Shown here: piece after piece, positions 17,509 through 24,793 of the stretch
How positions within the stretch are numbered: position 1 is the stretch's first letter
Layout of the letters: each line of letters starts with the position of its first letter
DNA from: Bacteroidia bacterium
GTDB lineage: Bacteria > Bacteroidota > Bacteroidia > Bacteroidales > GWF2-35-48
Reading direction: 5' to 3'
DNA length: 43,728 bases
Assembly: GCA_016212695.1 (NCBI GenBank)
Contig: JACREX010000020.1
Location: 1 to 43,728, forward strand
Program-made: the position numbers and the translations under genes
Notes under the pieces: model-generated
What the model saw: only the letters and a program-made list of their open reading frames with translations
The model's database searches: none
What the model was told of the DNA's origin: nothing

Positions 17509-19638
17509 TTATTTATATTCGGGCGTTACGCCAAGGTTAAAAAAGATAAATGAAAACACATCCGTATATTCTTCGATCAGCTTGGCGGTTGGTTTTCCGG
17601 CGCCGTGCCCGGCCATGGTTTCGATGCGAATCATTACGGGATTTGGCCCTTTATATTTTTCCTGCAGGGTCGAAATATATTTGAACGAATGGGCGGGCAC
17701 CACCCTGTCGTCATGATCGGCCGTAGTAATAAGCACTGCCGGGTAATTAATATTTTCCCGGATATTGTGGAGAGGAGAATATTTATAAATATACCGGAAT
17801 TCGTCTTTGTTATCGCTGGATCCGTAATCAGAAACCCAGTTCCATCCGATCGTGAATTTCTGGTATCGCAGCATGTCCATAACACCGACTGTAGCTATAG
17901 CGGCTTTAAACAGATCAGGTCGTTGATTAACCACAGCGCCCACAAGAAGACCTCCATTAGATCCGCCCCGCGCTGCAAGTTTATCCGGACATGTGTATTT
18001 TTCTTTGATAAGGTATTCTGCAGCAGCAATAAAATCATTAAAGACGTTCTGCTTTTTCAGCTTTGTCCCAGCCTCATGCCATGCCTTTCCGTATTCGCCG
18101 CCGCCCCTGAGATTTACCACCGCATAGATGCCGCCGTTTTCAAGCCACAAAACGTACGGAATTTTAAAATCGGGAGTCTGGCTCACGTTGAATCCTCCAT
18201 ATCCATAAATAATGGTTGGGTTGTTCCCATCCAAAACAAGTCCTTTTTTATACGTAATAAACATCGGTATTTTAGTTCCGTCCTTTGATTTGAAAAAAAC
18301 CTGTTTTGTTTCATACTTAGTTCCGTCGAACTTAATTTTCGAGGACTGGTAAATTTCCGATCTACTTTTGCTGAAATCATATTTATAATGATCTCCGGGA
18401 GTAACAAAAGAGGCAAAGGTGTAAAATGCAATGCTGTCGTTTTTACCGCCGTTGAATGCAGTAACCGTACCAATTCCGGGAAGATCAATTTTTCCGGCAG
18501 GCTTGCCGTCATAACTATACAATTCAATCTGGGTATAGGCGTCTTTCATGTACGATATCACTATCTTCCCGGCTGCTGCCTGGCACGATTCAAGAACATT
18601 TTCTTTTTCAGGTATGATTTCTTTACAGTTCTCTTTGCCCGGATTATTTACATCAATGCTCACAAGCCGGTATTTCGGGGCTTTAAAGTTTGTCCTGAAT
18701 AATAAATTATTATTTGTATTGTCAATAAAACTGAATTCATTTTCAAACCCGCCGATGAGGTTAATAATTTTCGAATTTGGTTTTGACAGGTCTTTATAAT
18801 ATACGGCTTGTCCCCGGTTACCGGCATTTTCTTCAAAGATCAGAAGGTATTTTTCATCGTCGGTTACCTGTGCGTAAAACATACGGAGGGGATTTTTTTT
18901 ATCTTCCATAATGATATTATCAGCGCTTTGCTTTGTACCTAATTTATGATAAAATAATTTATGGTATTCATTCTTCTTCGAAAGCTCTGTCCCCTTTTTA
19001 GGTGCGCTGTAACCGCTGTAAAAAAATCCGTCTTTAAACCAGGCGCTATTCGAAAATTTCACCCATTGCAGATGATCGTCTAACTCTTTGCTGCTCTCAA
19101 TTTCTTTTACAAATACCTCATTCCAGTCAGAACCGCCCCGTGCGATTCCGTATGCCAGATATTTTCCGTCTTTGGAAATCCCGATTTTTGTAAGAGCCAC
19201 GGTTCCATTTTCTGAAAGTCTGTTCGGATCCAAAAGAACTTTTTCTTCTTCGTCAATTTTTTCTTTCACGCAAAGCAGACTCTGGTTCTGAAGCCCGTCG
19301 TTCTTGTAAAAGAAATAATGGCCATACTTTTTAAAAGGCGCTGTGGTTTTTGGGAAATCCCATAATTGTTTCAGGCGCTCCCGTATCTTGTCCCGGAAAG
19401 GAATTTTCGCAAAGTAATCAAATGTAACTTTATTCTGCGCCTTTACCCATTCCGCAGTTTCTTTGGAAGTATCGTTCTCGAGCCACCTGTAAGGGTCTTC
19501 AACCTTTGTTCCGAAGTAATCATCTGCCTGATATACTTTCCTGGGTTCAGGATATTCGTATTTCATCTGTTTTTCTTTCTGATCACAGGAAATTATTACA
19601 GCTGCAAAAACAAATACTATCAGAATTTTAAGTCTCAT
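17509..19638 (-). CDS. Prolyl oligopeptidase family S9A lipoprotein
   Basis: 709 residues. It cuts short peptides after proline in the periplasm. Lipobox IISC (Cys18) marks it as a lipoprotein. The N-terminal block YPEPRKVYQADDYFG...VEDPYRWLEN is typical of S9A; a seven-bladed propeller follows (about 95-440), then the alpha/beta-hydrolase domain. The catalytic triad is visible: Ser560 in GGSNGG, Asp in DHDDRVVPAHS and His in MAGHGAGKPT. Length matches the family. It is a single gene with its own -7 element 20 nt upstream. Confidence 0.95.
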   Translation of the reverse strand: MRLKILIVFVFAAVIISCDQKEKQMKYEYPEPRKVYQADDYFGTKVEDPYRWLENDTSKETAEWVKAQNKVTFDYFAKIPFRDKIRERLKQLWDFPKTTAPFKKYGHYFFYKNDGLQNQSLLCVKEKIDEEEKVLLDPNRLSENGTVALTKIGISKDGKYLAYGIARGGSDWNEVFVKEIESSKELDDHLQWVKFSNSAWFKDGFFYSGYSAPKKGTELSKKNEYHKLFYHKLGTKQSADNIIMEDKKNPLRMFYAQVTDDEKYLLIFEENAGNRGQAVYYKDLSKPNSKIINLIGGFENEFSFIDNTNNNLLFRTNFKAPKYRLVSIDVNNPGKENCKEIIPEKENVLESCQAAAGKIVISYMKDAYTQIELYSYDGKPAGKIDLPGIGTVTAFNGGKNDSIAFYTFASFVTPGDHYKYDFSKSRSEIYQSSKIKFDGTKYETKQVFFKSKDGTKIPMFITYKKGLVLDGNNPTIIYGYGGFNVSQTPDFKIPYVLWLENGGIYAVVNLRGGGEYGKAWHEAGTKLKKQNVFNDFIAAAEYLIKEKYTCPDKLAARGGSNGGLLVGAVVNQRPDLFKAAIATVGVMDMLRYQKFTIGWNWVSDYGSSDNKDEFRYIYKYSPLHNIRENINYPAVLITTADHDDRVVPAHSFKYISTLQEKYKGPNPVMIRIETMAGHGAGKPTAKLIEEYTDVFSFIFFNLGVTPEYK

Positions 19639-19657
19639 GATAAAAATTAATAAGTAA

Positions 19658-19665
19658 CAAATTTA
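19658..19665 (-). promoter_or_regulatory. Promoter -7 element for the prolyl oligopeptidase gene
   Basis: CAAATTTA on the + strand reads TAAATTTG on the - strand, matching TAnnTTTG 19 nt before the ATG. Confidence 0.5.
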
Positions 19666-19718
19666 AAAAAATCTTTTAATTGTATAAAAAGCAATCAAAA
19701 TAATATGTCAAATTTATA

Positions 19719-19772
19719 ATGGATAATGGCAAAAGTCAAACCTGTAAAAAATGTATTCTTACGGATAGTTAG
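19719..19772 (+). pseudogene. First copy of the PP-loop gene start, truncated after 17 codons
   Basis: An ATG at 19719 begins a frame that reads QTCKKCILTDS and stops at a TAG at 19770-19772. The bases 19737-19771 are identical to 23951-23985, where the same words begin the other PP-loop remnant. It is the left member of a 35-bp direct repeat flanking the nickel/cobalt locus. Confidence 0.7.
19737..19771 (+). repeat. 35-bp direct repeat, left copy
   Basis: The bases from CAAACCTGTAAAAAATG to GGATAGTTA are identical to 23951-23985. The sequences diverge on both sides. The copies lie 4,214 bp apart and bracket nikR through cbiO. Confidence 0.9.
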
Positions 19773-19985
19773 CAACAAGCGGGAAAAAAGACAGTTTCAC
19801 GACCGACATTTCACTGCAACCTGACAATACAAACTGAAAATGAAATATACCGACACTCAACCCGAACTAAAAGTATAAATTTTTACCCTACCGCATTTTT
19901 CACCGAAAGCGTTTTGGCTATCTCTCATTGCCCCGCCTTTTACAATAATTTTTATGTAAATATTTTTTTTATAAATATTATTCTA
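19773..19985. other. Gene-free spacer before the nikR remnant
   Basis: No frame, hairpin or RNA that I can support. The composition is mixed and somewhat unlike the neighbouring genes, and it sits directly beside the left repeat copy, so it may be foreign or scrambled DNA. Confidence 0.4.
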
Positions 19986-19993
19986 TATCTTTG
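19986..19993 (+). promoter_or_regulatory. Promoter -7 element for the nikR remnant
   Basis: TATCTTTG matches TAnnTTTG, 27 nt before the nikR ATG, so the broken gene keeps its promoter. Confidence 0.55.
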
Positions 19994-19996
19994 TGC

Positions 19997-20020
19997 CACG
20001 AATTTTATAATAATAACACG
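19997..20020 (+). promoter_or_regulatory. Candidate operator motif, copy 1 (before nikR)
   Basis: CACGA followed by TTATAATAATA (20005-20015), lying between the promoter and the nikR ATG. A close match lies at 20303-20323, before the outer-membrane protein gene. Shared placement suggests a regulator site, possibly NikR's own. This is inference from two copies only. Confidence 0.3.
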
Positions 20021-20281
20021 ATGCAGGTTAAAAGATTTGACGTTTCACTTGAAGAAGATATGCTGAACGCCTTTGACAAACTGGTTTTAGTTAATCAGTT
20101 CCCTAACCGTTCACAAGCTATTTGTTTCCTTATTAAAAGTATAATTGTTACATAAAGCTGGGATAAAAATAAAATCATTGCAGTAAAAGAAAAATCACAG
20201 GAATTAGTGAAATTAGCAGATAGAATTATCGGAACTAAAGGAATTAAAAACGGCAAACATGTAATGACGGATTTAGGATAA
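20021..20281 (+). pseudogene. nikR: Nickel-responsive repressor NikR, broken
   Basis: The frame begins MQVKRFDVSLEEDMLNAFDK, then FPNRSQAICFLIKSIIV, a typical NikR ribbon-helix-helix DNA-binding half (44 residues). An in-frame TAA at 20153-20155 ends it. The same frame continues SWDKNKI, then IAVKEKSQELVKLADRIIG and KGIKNGKHVMT, which is the end of NikR. The middle, with the nickel-binding His and Cys residues (H..HVHLDH..CLE in intact NikR), is gone. The gene therefore has both an internal deletion and a stop codon. The N-terminal half could still be made and bind DNA without sensing nickel. It precedes the nickel/cobalt transporter operon, which it presumably once controlled. Confidence 0.85.
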
Positions 20282-20302
20282 TTTTTTTTGAGAATTCGGT
20301 AA

Positions 20303-20323
20303 CACGATTATAATAATAGTAAC
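20303..20323 (+). promoter_or_regulatory. Candidate operator motif, copy 2 (before the outer-membrane protein gene)
   Basis: CACGA followed directly by TTATAATAATA (20308-20318) and GTAACA, 30 nt before the ATG at 20354. It resembles the motif at 19997-20020. Confidence 0.3.
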
Positions 20324-20353
20324 ATTTCTAAGGGGATTTAAATTTATAGATAT

Positions 20354-21126
20354 ATGACCGGTCGGATAAATAATTCAATTTTTATTTTTTATTTTTATAT
20401 GATTTCCCCTTTTGCTTGTTTTGCGCAGTTGCCTCTTATTACTGATAATGCAGGAATACAGGGCAAAGGGAAAGGACAATTTGAAATAAGTAACGGTGTT
20501 GGGTTTCATAACGAACACAGGTGCATAGAAAACTCTTCAGAGATTTTACCTGTTTTTACTTACGGATTAAATGATAAATGTGATATTGTGTTGTGTTATG
20601 TTATCCTTTTCTTTTCTCCACAATTACAGATGACTCCAGCGAAACAAAAATTGCAGGTTTCTCTGACTTAAGTCTTGAACTCAAATATCAGTTTTTTAAA
20701 AGGGATCACCTGTCCTTTGCTGTAAAGCCGGGTATTTCTTTCCCGACAGGCAGCTATAGTGACGGTTTAGGAAGTGGCAGGTTAAGTGAAACAATGTTTT
20801 TTATTACAACCGCTGAATTCCCTTCAGTAATTATTAACGGTAACCTCGGCTATCTGAGAAATGAAAACAAATGCGGTGATGCATTGAATATCTGGCATGC
20901 ATCTTTTGACATTGATAAAAAATTAAGTAAGGAATTTCATTTAGTTTTTAATACAGGTATTGAAAAGAACCCCGATCCTGCTGACAAATCCATTCCTGTT
21001 TTCGGACTTATCGGGCTGTATTATTGTTTAAGCGACAATTGCGAATTCAGCCTGGGTTATGAACATGACTTTATAAAAGAAGAAACTCATCATTCATTTA
21101 TATACGGATTAACATTACGTTTTTAA
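20354..21126 (+). pseudogene. Outer-membrane beta-barrel (MetA/transporter family), frameshifted
   Basis: The first frame (20354 to about 20600) has a signal peptide ending CFAQ, then LPLITDNAGIQGKGKGQFEI and YGLNDKCDIVLCY. The second frame (about 20602-21126) continues PFLFSTITDD, KYQFFKRDHLSFAVKPGISF, PTGSYSDGLGSG and ends FIYGLTLRF. Removing one copy of GTTAT from the tandem pair at 20596-20605 joins them into one barrel of about 255 residues (YPFLF after CDIVLC). The family resembles the putative outer-membrane channels (phenol MetA-like) that accompany CbiM-type metal transporters, so it probably carried nickel or cobalt across the outer membrane. A sequencing error cannot be excluded. 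Confidence 0.8.
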
Positions 21127-21137
21127 AAAATGAAATC

Positions 21138-21830
21138 ATGCACATTCCAGACGGTTACCTAAGTCCGCAAACCTATATTCCGCTTGCCGGAGTATTTGTG
21201 GCAGTTGCAGCAGTGGCTGTAAAGAAAGTCAAGAAAGAAGTTTCAGCTAAAAGCATTCCTTATTTGGGAATGGCTTCTGCCTTTTCATTTCTTATTATGA
21301 TGTTCAACCTTCCCATTCCGGGGGGAACAACCGGACATGCTGTTGGTTCGGCTGTAATCGCTATAATTTTAGGGCCATGGGCGACAGTTATAGCAGTATC
21401 AGTTGCATTGATAATTCAAGCGCTGATTTTTGGTGACGGCGGCATTACGGCAATTGGAGCCAACTGTGTTAATATGGCAATATTTATGCCGTTTGCAGCG
21501 TATTTTACTTTTAAATTGATAAATTTAAAATCACAAAAGCCATTGCGGATTTTTATAGCCTCATTTATTTCAGGATATTTAAGTCTTGTGCTTGCATCAA
21601 TACTTACTGCTATAGAATTTGGAATACAACCGATAATTGCAACTTCTGCCGATGGCAAAGCCTTATATTGCCCGTATAATCTTTCCATTGCTATTCCTGC
21701 AATGGCGATAGAGCATTTAATACTTTTCGGCATTGCTGAAGGACTTATTACCGCTCTTATTGTAAGATATTTTTTCAAACACGAACCCACAATGATTTAT
21801 GCTTTAAATAAAGGAGGTAAAAATGAATAA
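21138..21830 (+). CDS. nikM: Nickel/cobalt ECF transporter substrate-binding subunit NikM/CbiM
   Basis: 230 residues, about six or seven membrane helices. It binds Ni2+ or Co2+ and passes it through an energy-coupling-factor transporter. It begins MHIPDGYLS, and the free N-terminus with His2 is the known metal site of this family; His67 in GGTTGHAVG is the next conserved ligand. ITAIGANCVNMAIFMPF is also characteristic. The nikR remnant upstream favours nickel, but the subunit alone does not separate nickel from cobalt. It is the first intact gene of a tightly overlapping four-gene operon. Confidence 0.93.
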   Translation: MHIPDGYLSPQTYIPLAGVFVAVAAVAVKKVKKEVSAKSIPYLGMASAFSFLIMMFNLPIPGGTTGHAVGSAVIAIILGPWATVIAVSVALIIQALIFGDGGITAIGANCVNMAIFMPFAAYFTFKLINLKSQKPLRIFIASFISGYLSLVLASILTAIEFGIQPIIATSADGKALYCPYNLSIAIPAMAIEHLILFGIAEGLITALIVRYFFKHEPTMIYALNKGGKNE

Positions 21831-22158
21831 GCTACATAAAAAAATACTGGTTTTATTAATTATTCTCGTTCTTTTAACTCCTGCAGGAATCTTGTTTCCT
21901 ATGGTATTTAATGCCGGTGATGCATGGGGAGAATGGTCGGCTGAAACAGTTAAAAACCTTATAGGTTATGTTCCCGAAGGTTTACAAAAATATTCTGATA
22001 CTTACACGGCGCCTATACCCGATTATTCGCTTAACGCTGATGATCCTTCTGTTACGCATCAGTCCCTTTTTTATATTTTATCAGGAATTTTAGGTATTGC
22101 GGCAACATTTGGCATAACGATTATAATTTCAAAATTCATTAATAAAAATGGAAAATAA
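21823..22158 (+). CDS. NikN/CbiN-like PDGLE-type subunit
   Basis: 111 residues with two membrane helices (about 8-27 and 85-105) around a periplasmic loop. The loop has GDAWGEWSAETVKNLIGYVPEG, cut short here to the family pattern WGEW...GYVPEGL...PDY (the PDGLE/NikN signature). Such small subunits assist metal loading of NikM/CbiM. Its ATG overlaps the nikM stop by 8 nt and its own end overlaps cbiQ by 11 nt, which points to translational coupling. Confidence 0.85.
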   Translation: MNKLHKKILVLLIILVLLTPAGILFPMVFNAGDAWGEWSAETVKNLIGYVPEGLQKYSDTYTAPIPDYSLNADDPSVTHQSLFYILSGILGIAATFGITIIISKFINKNGK

Positions 22159-23071
22159 TTTACCAGTTTTTCTTTTAAATAAAAATGTTCAGAATAATTC
22201 TTTCCAAAAAACAAGGAAAAGCAAACTTCCATTTCTTGAAAAAACTTTAAAAAAGATTGCAGTTACAATAAAACTAATGTACCTTCAATCAGAAGTTACT
22301 TCGGGAAAGAAAATTCTGCATATTCATCCGCAGGTAAAAGTATTTTCATTTATTTATCTTATAGTTGTAATAAGTTTAGCTAATAATATTAAATCTCAGC
22401 TTTCAGCATTTTTCTTTATTGTTGTTTTTTATCTTATTTCAAAAATTTCTTATAAATATGTTTACAAAAAAATCATTTTCCTTTCATTTGTATTTGGTTT
22501 ATTAATATTTCTTCCCGCTTCTCTTAATGTGATCACGCCGGGTAAAATCGTTTTTAGAATTTTCACTTTCAACAGTCCCTTTCATTTTTTGATTTACAAT
22601 GTTCCTCAAATAATTGGCATTACAGATAGCGGAATTCATGTTGTTGAACTTCTTTTTTTACGTGTACTGAATTCTATTTCGCTGGCAATGCTTTTTCTGT
22701 ACAGTTCTTCATTTCCGCAATTAATAAAAGGTTTTAAAGTATTTTTTATCCCTGATACTTTTCTTATGATTATTTCGCTTGCTTATAAATTTATTTTCAT
22801 TTTATCAAAATCCATTGAAGAAACCTATTTTGCCCTAAAATCAAGACTTGCCGGTAATGTACATAATAAAAATGCACAAAATATTATTTCAGGCCGTGTG
22901 TTCTATATTTTTAAGAAAGCACAAAGTAATTACGAAAACACTTACGCTGCAATGATTTCAAAAGGGTATTACGGAAAAGTAATTTTCCAAAACGAAACGA
23001 AAATAAAAGTTGCTGACATATATTTTCTTTTAATAGCACTAATCACAGGTATTACAATCACACTTATCTGA
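22148..23071 (+). CDS. cbiQ: ECF transporter transmembrane subunit CbiQ/NikQ
   Basis: 307 residues. It couples ATPase action to the substrate-binding subunit. Several membrane helices are evident (about 70-85, 90-105, 110-130, 175-190, 205-220, 290-307). The two cytoplasmic coupling motifs are recognisable as ALKSRLAG (about 235) and AAMISKGYYG (about 270). A polar N-terminal extension of about 60 residues precedes the first helix. It overlaps the preceding gene by 11 nt and is 6 nt from cbiO. Confidence 0.9.
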   Translation: MENNLPVFLLNKNVQNNSFQKTRKSKLPFLEKTLKKIAVTIKLMYLQSEVTSGKKILHIHPQVKVFSFIYLIVVISLANNIKSQLSAFFFIVVFYLISKISYKYVYKKIIFLSFVFGLLIFLPASLNVITPGKIVFRIFTFNSPFHFLIYNVPQIIGITDSGIHVVELLFLRVLNSISLAMLFLYSSSFPQLIKGFKVFFIPDTFLMIISLAYKFIFILSKSIEETYFALKSRLAGNVHNKNAQNIISGRVFYIFKKAQSNYENTYAAMISKGYYGKVIFQNETKIKVADIYFLLIALITGITITLI

Positions 23072-23077
23072 ATACAA

Positions 23078-23887
23078 ATGGAAAAAATCATATCATTAAA
23101 AAATATTAATTATTCATATTTCGGAAAAATTCCGGCGCTAAGAAATATTACATTGGATATAAACAGCGGTGAAATGTTCTGTATCATTGGACAAAACGGA
23201 AGCGGAAAATCAACATTACTGAATATTATTAATGCGTTGATATTTCCTGATTCAGGCGAAATATATTTTAAAGAAAATAAGATAACAGAAAAATCAATTC
23301 GTGACAGAAGCCTTAATTTGCAATTACGCCAAAGCATGGGATTTATTTTTCAGAATTCCGATGTACAATTATTCTGCCCGTCAGTATTTGACGAGCTTTT
23401 ATTTGCACCACTACAATTAAATATGTCAATTGAAGAAGCTCGTGAAAGAGCAGAACAAACGCTATCATACCTGAATATTGAATATTTAAGGGAACGGGCT
23501 GTTCATATGCTTTCGGGAGGTGAAAAGAAAAAAGTAGCTATCGCTTCTGTTTTAACAATGAACCCTGAAATATTACTGATTGATGAACCGCTGTCAGGAC
23601 TTGATCCGAAAACTCAAACATTTTTTCTTGAACTTCTGATGGAGCTTAATCGTGCAGGAAAGACAATAATTTTCACTACTCATCAACTTGATCTTATAGA
23701 CCACTTGCAGCCTCGTGTTGCCGTGCTTTCAGAAGAACATACTATACAGAAAACTGGAACGGCGGCGGAAATACTTTCAGATGAACAATTCCTGATTAGT
23801 GTGAATCTTATCCATGAACATATTCATAAACACGGGGAAGAAATACATAAGCATTATCATTCGCATTATGTTTTTCACAAACATTGA
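23078..23887 (+). CDS. cbiO: ECF transporter ATPase CbiO/NikO with His-rich tail
   Basis: 269 residues, cytoplasmic ATPase powering nickel/cobalt import. Walker A is GQNGSGKST (about 38-46), the Q-loop lies in MGFIFQNSDVQLF, the signature is LSGGEKKKVAIA, Walker B is ILLIDEP and the switch His lies in FTTHQLD. The last 24 residues hold ten histidines (HEHIHKHG...HKHYHSH...FHKH), a likely metal store or chaperone segment, consistent with nickel or cobalt as substrate. It ends the operon. Confidence 0.94.
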   Translation: MEKIISLKNINYSYFGKIPALRNITLDINSGEMFCIIGQNGSGKSTLLNIINALIFPDSGEIYFKENKITEKSIRDRSLNLQLRQSMGFIFQNSDVQLFCPSVFDELLFAPLQLNMSIEEARERAEQTLSYLNIEYLRERAVHMLSGGEKKKVAIASVLTMNPEILLIDEPLSGLDPKTQTFFLELLMELNRAGKTIIFTTHQLDLIDHLQPRVAVLSEEHTIQKTGTAAEILSDEQFLISVNLIHEHIHKHGEEIHKHYHSHYVFHKH

Positions 23888-23947
23888 AATAAAAATCATT
23901 TATTTGTATTAAAAAGCATCCTGATACAGTATAAAATAAAAATATTT

Positions 23948-24543
23948 ATGCAAACCTGTAAAAAATGTATTCTTACGGATAGTTACCCCGGCCTGCAATT
24001 CGATGAAAACGGTGTGTGCAACTTGTGTAACAATAGGAAAAAATTAATGATTTTATGAGGCACAAACTGAATTTTTTTAAAGAAAGTTATTATAAAAAAA
24101 CGGGCAAATTCGGATTGAAAACAGAACCGCTGTTTTACCTCGAAAATCCCACAGACAAAGAAATGGGAGATATTATTACAAGAGAACTGGGATGGCAGGA
24201 TGCTGACACTTCGGAATTTACCAAGCACCTTGATTGTGTTGCAGAACCTTTTACCAATTACATACGCGAGCATCGGTATGGCTATTCACGCAGAATCTGC
24301 CAGTTGAGCAATATGATACGCTCCGGTGAAATTGACCGGCAAACAGCGATATGTATTCACACCAAAGACAATCTCAGAGAAAAGCCGGCCTGCACTGCCG
24401 AAGTTCTGCAAATGCTCGGCATGACGGAATCTGATCTGCAAAAGACACTCGTCGCGCCTGTTTTCAAATACCAGAAATACACTTCCCGATCTAATATACT
24501 TTTTGCTTATCTGAAAAAATTGAAAGACAACATAAGGAATTAA
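23948..24543 (+). pseudogene. PP-loop (adenine nucleotide alpha hydrolase) gene lacking its ATP-binding core
   Basis: The first frame (23948-24058) encodes 36 residues beginning MQTCKKCILTDSYPGLQFDE and then NGVCNLCN, the two-pair cysteine ribbon that starts PP-loop ATPases of the N-acetyl sugar amidotransferase / alpha hydrolase type. A second frame (24055-24543, 162 residues) reads as the C-terminal part of the same family (MGDIITRELGWQDADTSEF, HLDCVAEP, YGYSRRICQLSNMIRSGEID). The SGGKDST PP-loop and core, some 200 residues, are missing. The frames overlap at ATGA (24055-24058), which looks like coupling but is more simply a deletion junction. Activity is not expected. Confidence 0.75.
23951..23985 (+). 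repeat. 35-bp direct repeat, right copy
   Basis: Identical to 19737-19771. Here the repeat is codons 2-13 of the PP-loop remnant and the reading frame continues past it, so this is the better candidate for the original location. Confidence 0.9.
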
Positions 24544-24568
24544 ATTTTTATTTTTCAATATTATTTTC

Positions 24569-24576
24569 TATTTTTG
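24569..24576 (+). promoter_or_regulatory. Promoter -7 element for tRNA-His
   Basis: TATTTTTG matches TAnnTTTG, 12 nt before the mature tRNA 5' end. Confidence 0.6.
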
Positions 24577-24588
24577 CAGTCACGAAAC

Positions 24589-24663
24589 GGAGGATGTAGC
24601 TCAGTCGGTTAGAGCATCAGATTGTGGTTCTGAGGGTCGTGGGTTCGATCCCCATCTTCCTCC
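24589..24663 (+). tRNA. tRNA-His (GTG)
   Basis: Cloverleaf: extra G-1 at 24589 (a tRNA-His hallmark), acceptor GAGGATG with CTTCCTC (one T-T mismatch), D-arm GCTC/GAGC, anticodon stem TCAGA/TCTGA around TTGTGGT with anticodon GTG, T-arm GTGGG-TTCGATC-CCCAT and discriminator C73. CCA is not encoded. Confidence 0.95.
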
Positions 24664-24672
24664 CTTTTAATG

Positions 24673-24706
24673 AAGATAAAGTTAAACTGTAGAAGGCTTT
24701 TATCTT
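24673..24706 (+). terminator. Possible terminator after tRNA-His
   Basis: AAGATAAA (24673-24680) pairs with TTTATCTT (24699-24706) across an 18-nt loop. It is AT-rich and weak. Confidence 0.3.
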
Positions 24707-24730
24707 TTAGCCATAGTGAAAAACTCAATT

Positions 24731-24747
24731 CCTGCCGGCAGGCAAGG
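24731..24747. repeat. CCTGCCGGCAGG palindromic repeat, copy 2
   Basis: CCTGCCGGCAGGCAAGG between tRNA-His and the end of metG. It matches the copies at 138-156 and 26026-26044. Confidence 0.8.
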
Positions 24748-24793
24748 TATGCCCGTGCATAGTATATACAAATTTATTGTAACCAATCCGGAT

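Noticed and set aside
17337-17540. Plus-strand frame of 67 codons in the spacer before the prolyl oligopeptidase stop
   Set aside because: Overlaps the end of the oligopeptidase gene, has no family signal and no promoter.
24055-24058. ATGA overlap as evidence of two translationally coupled genes
   Set aside because: The two frames together match the two ends of a single PP-loop family protein, so a deletion is the simpler explanation.
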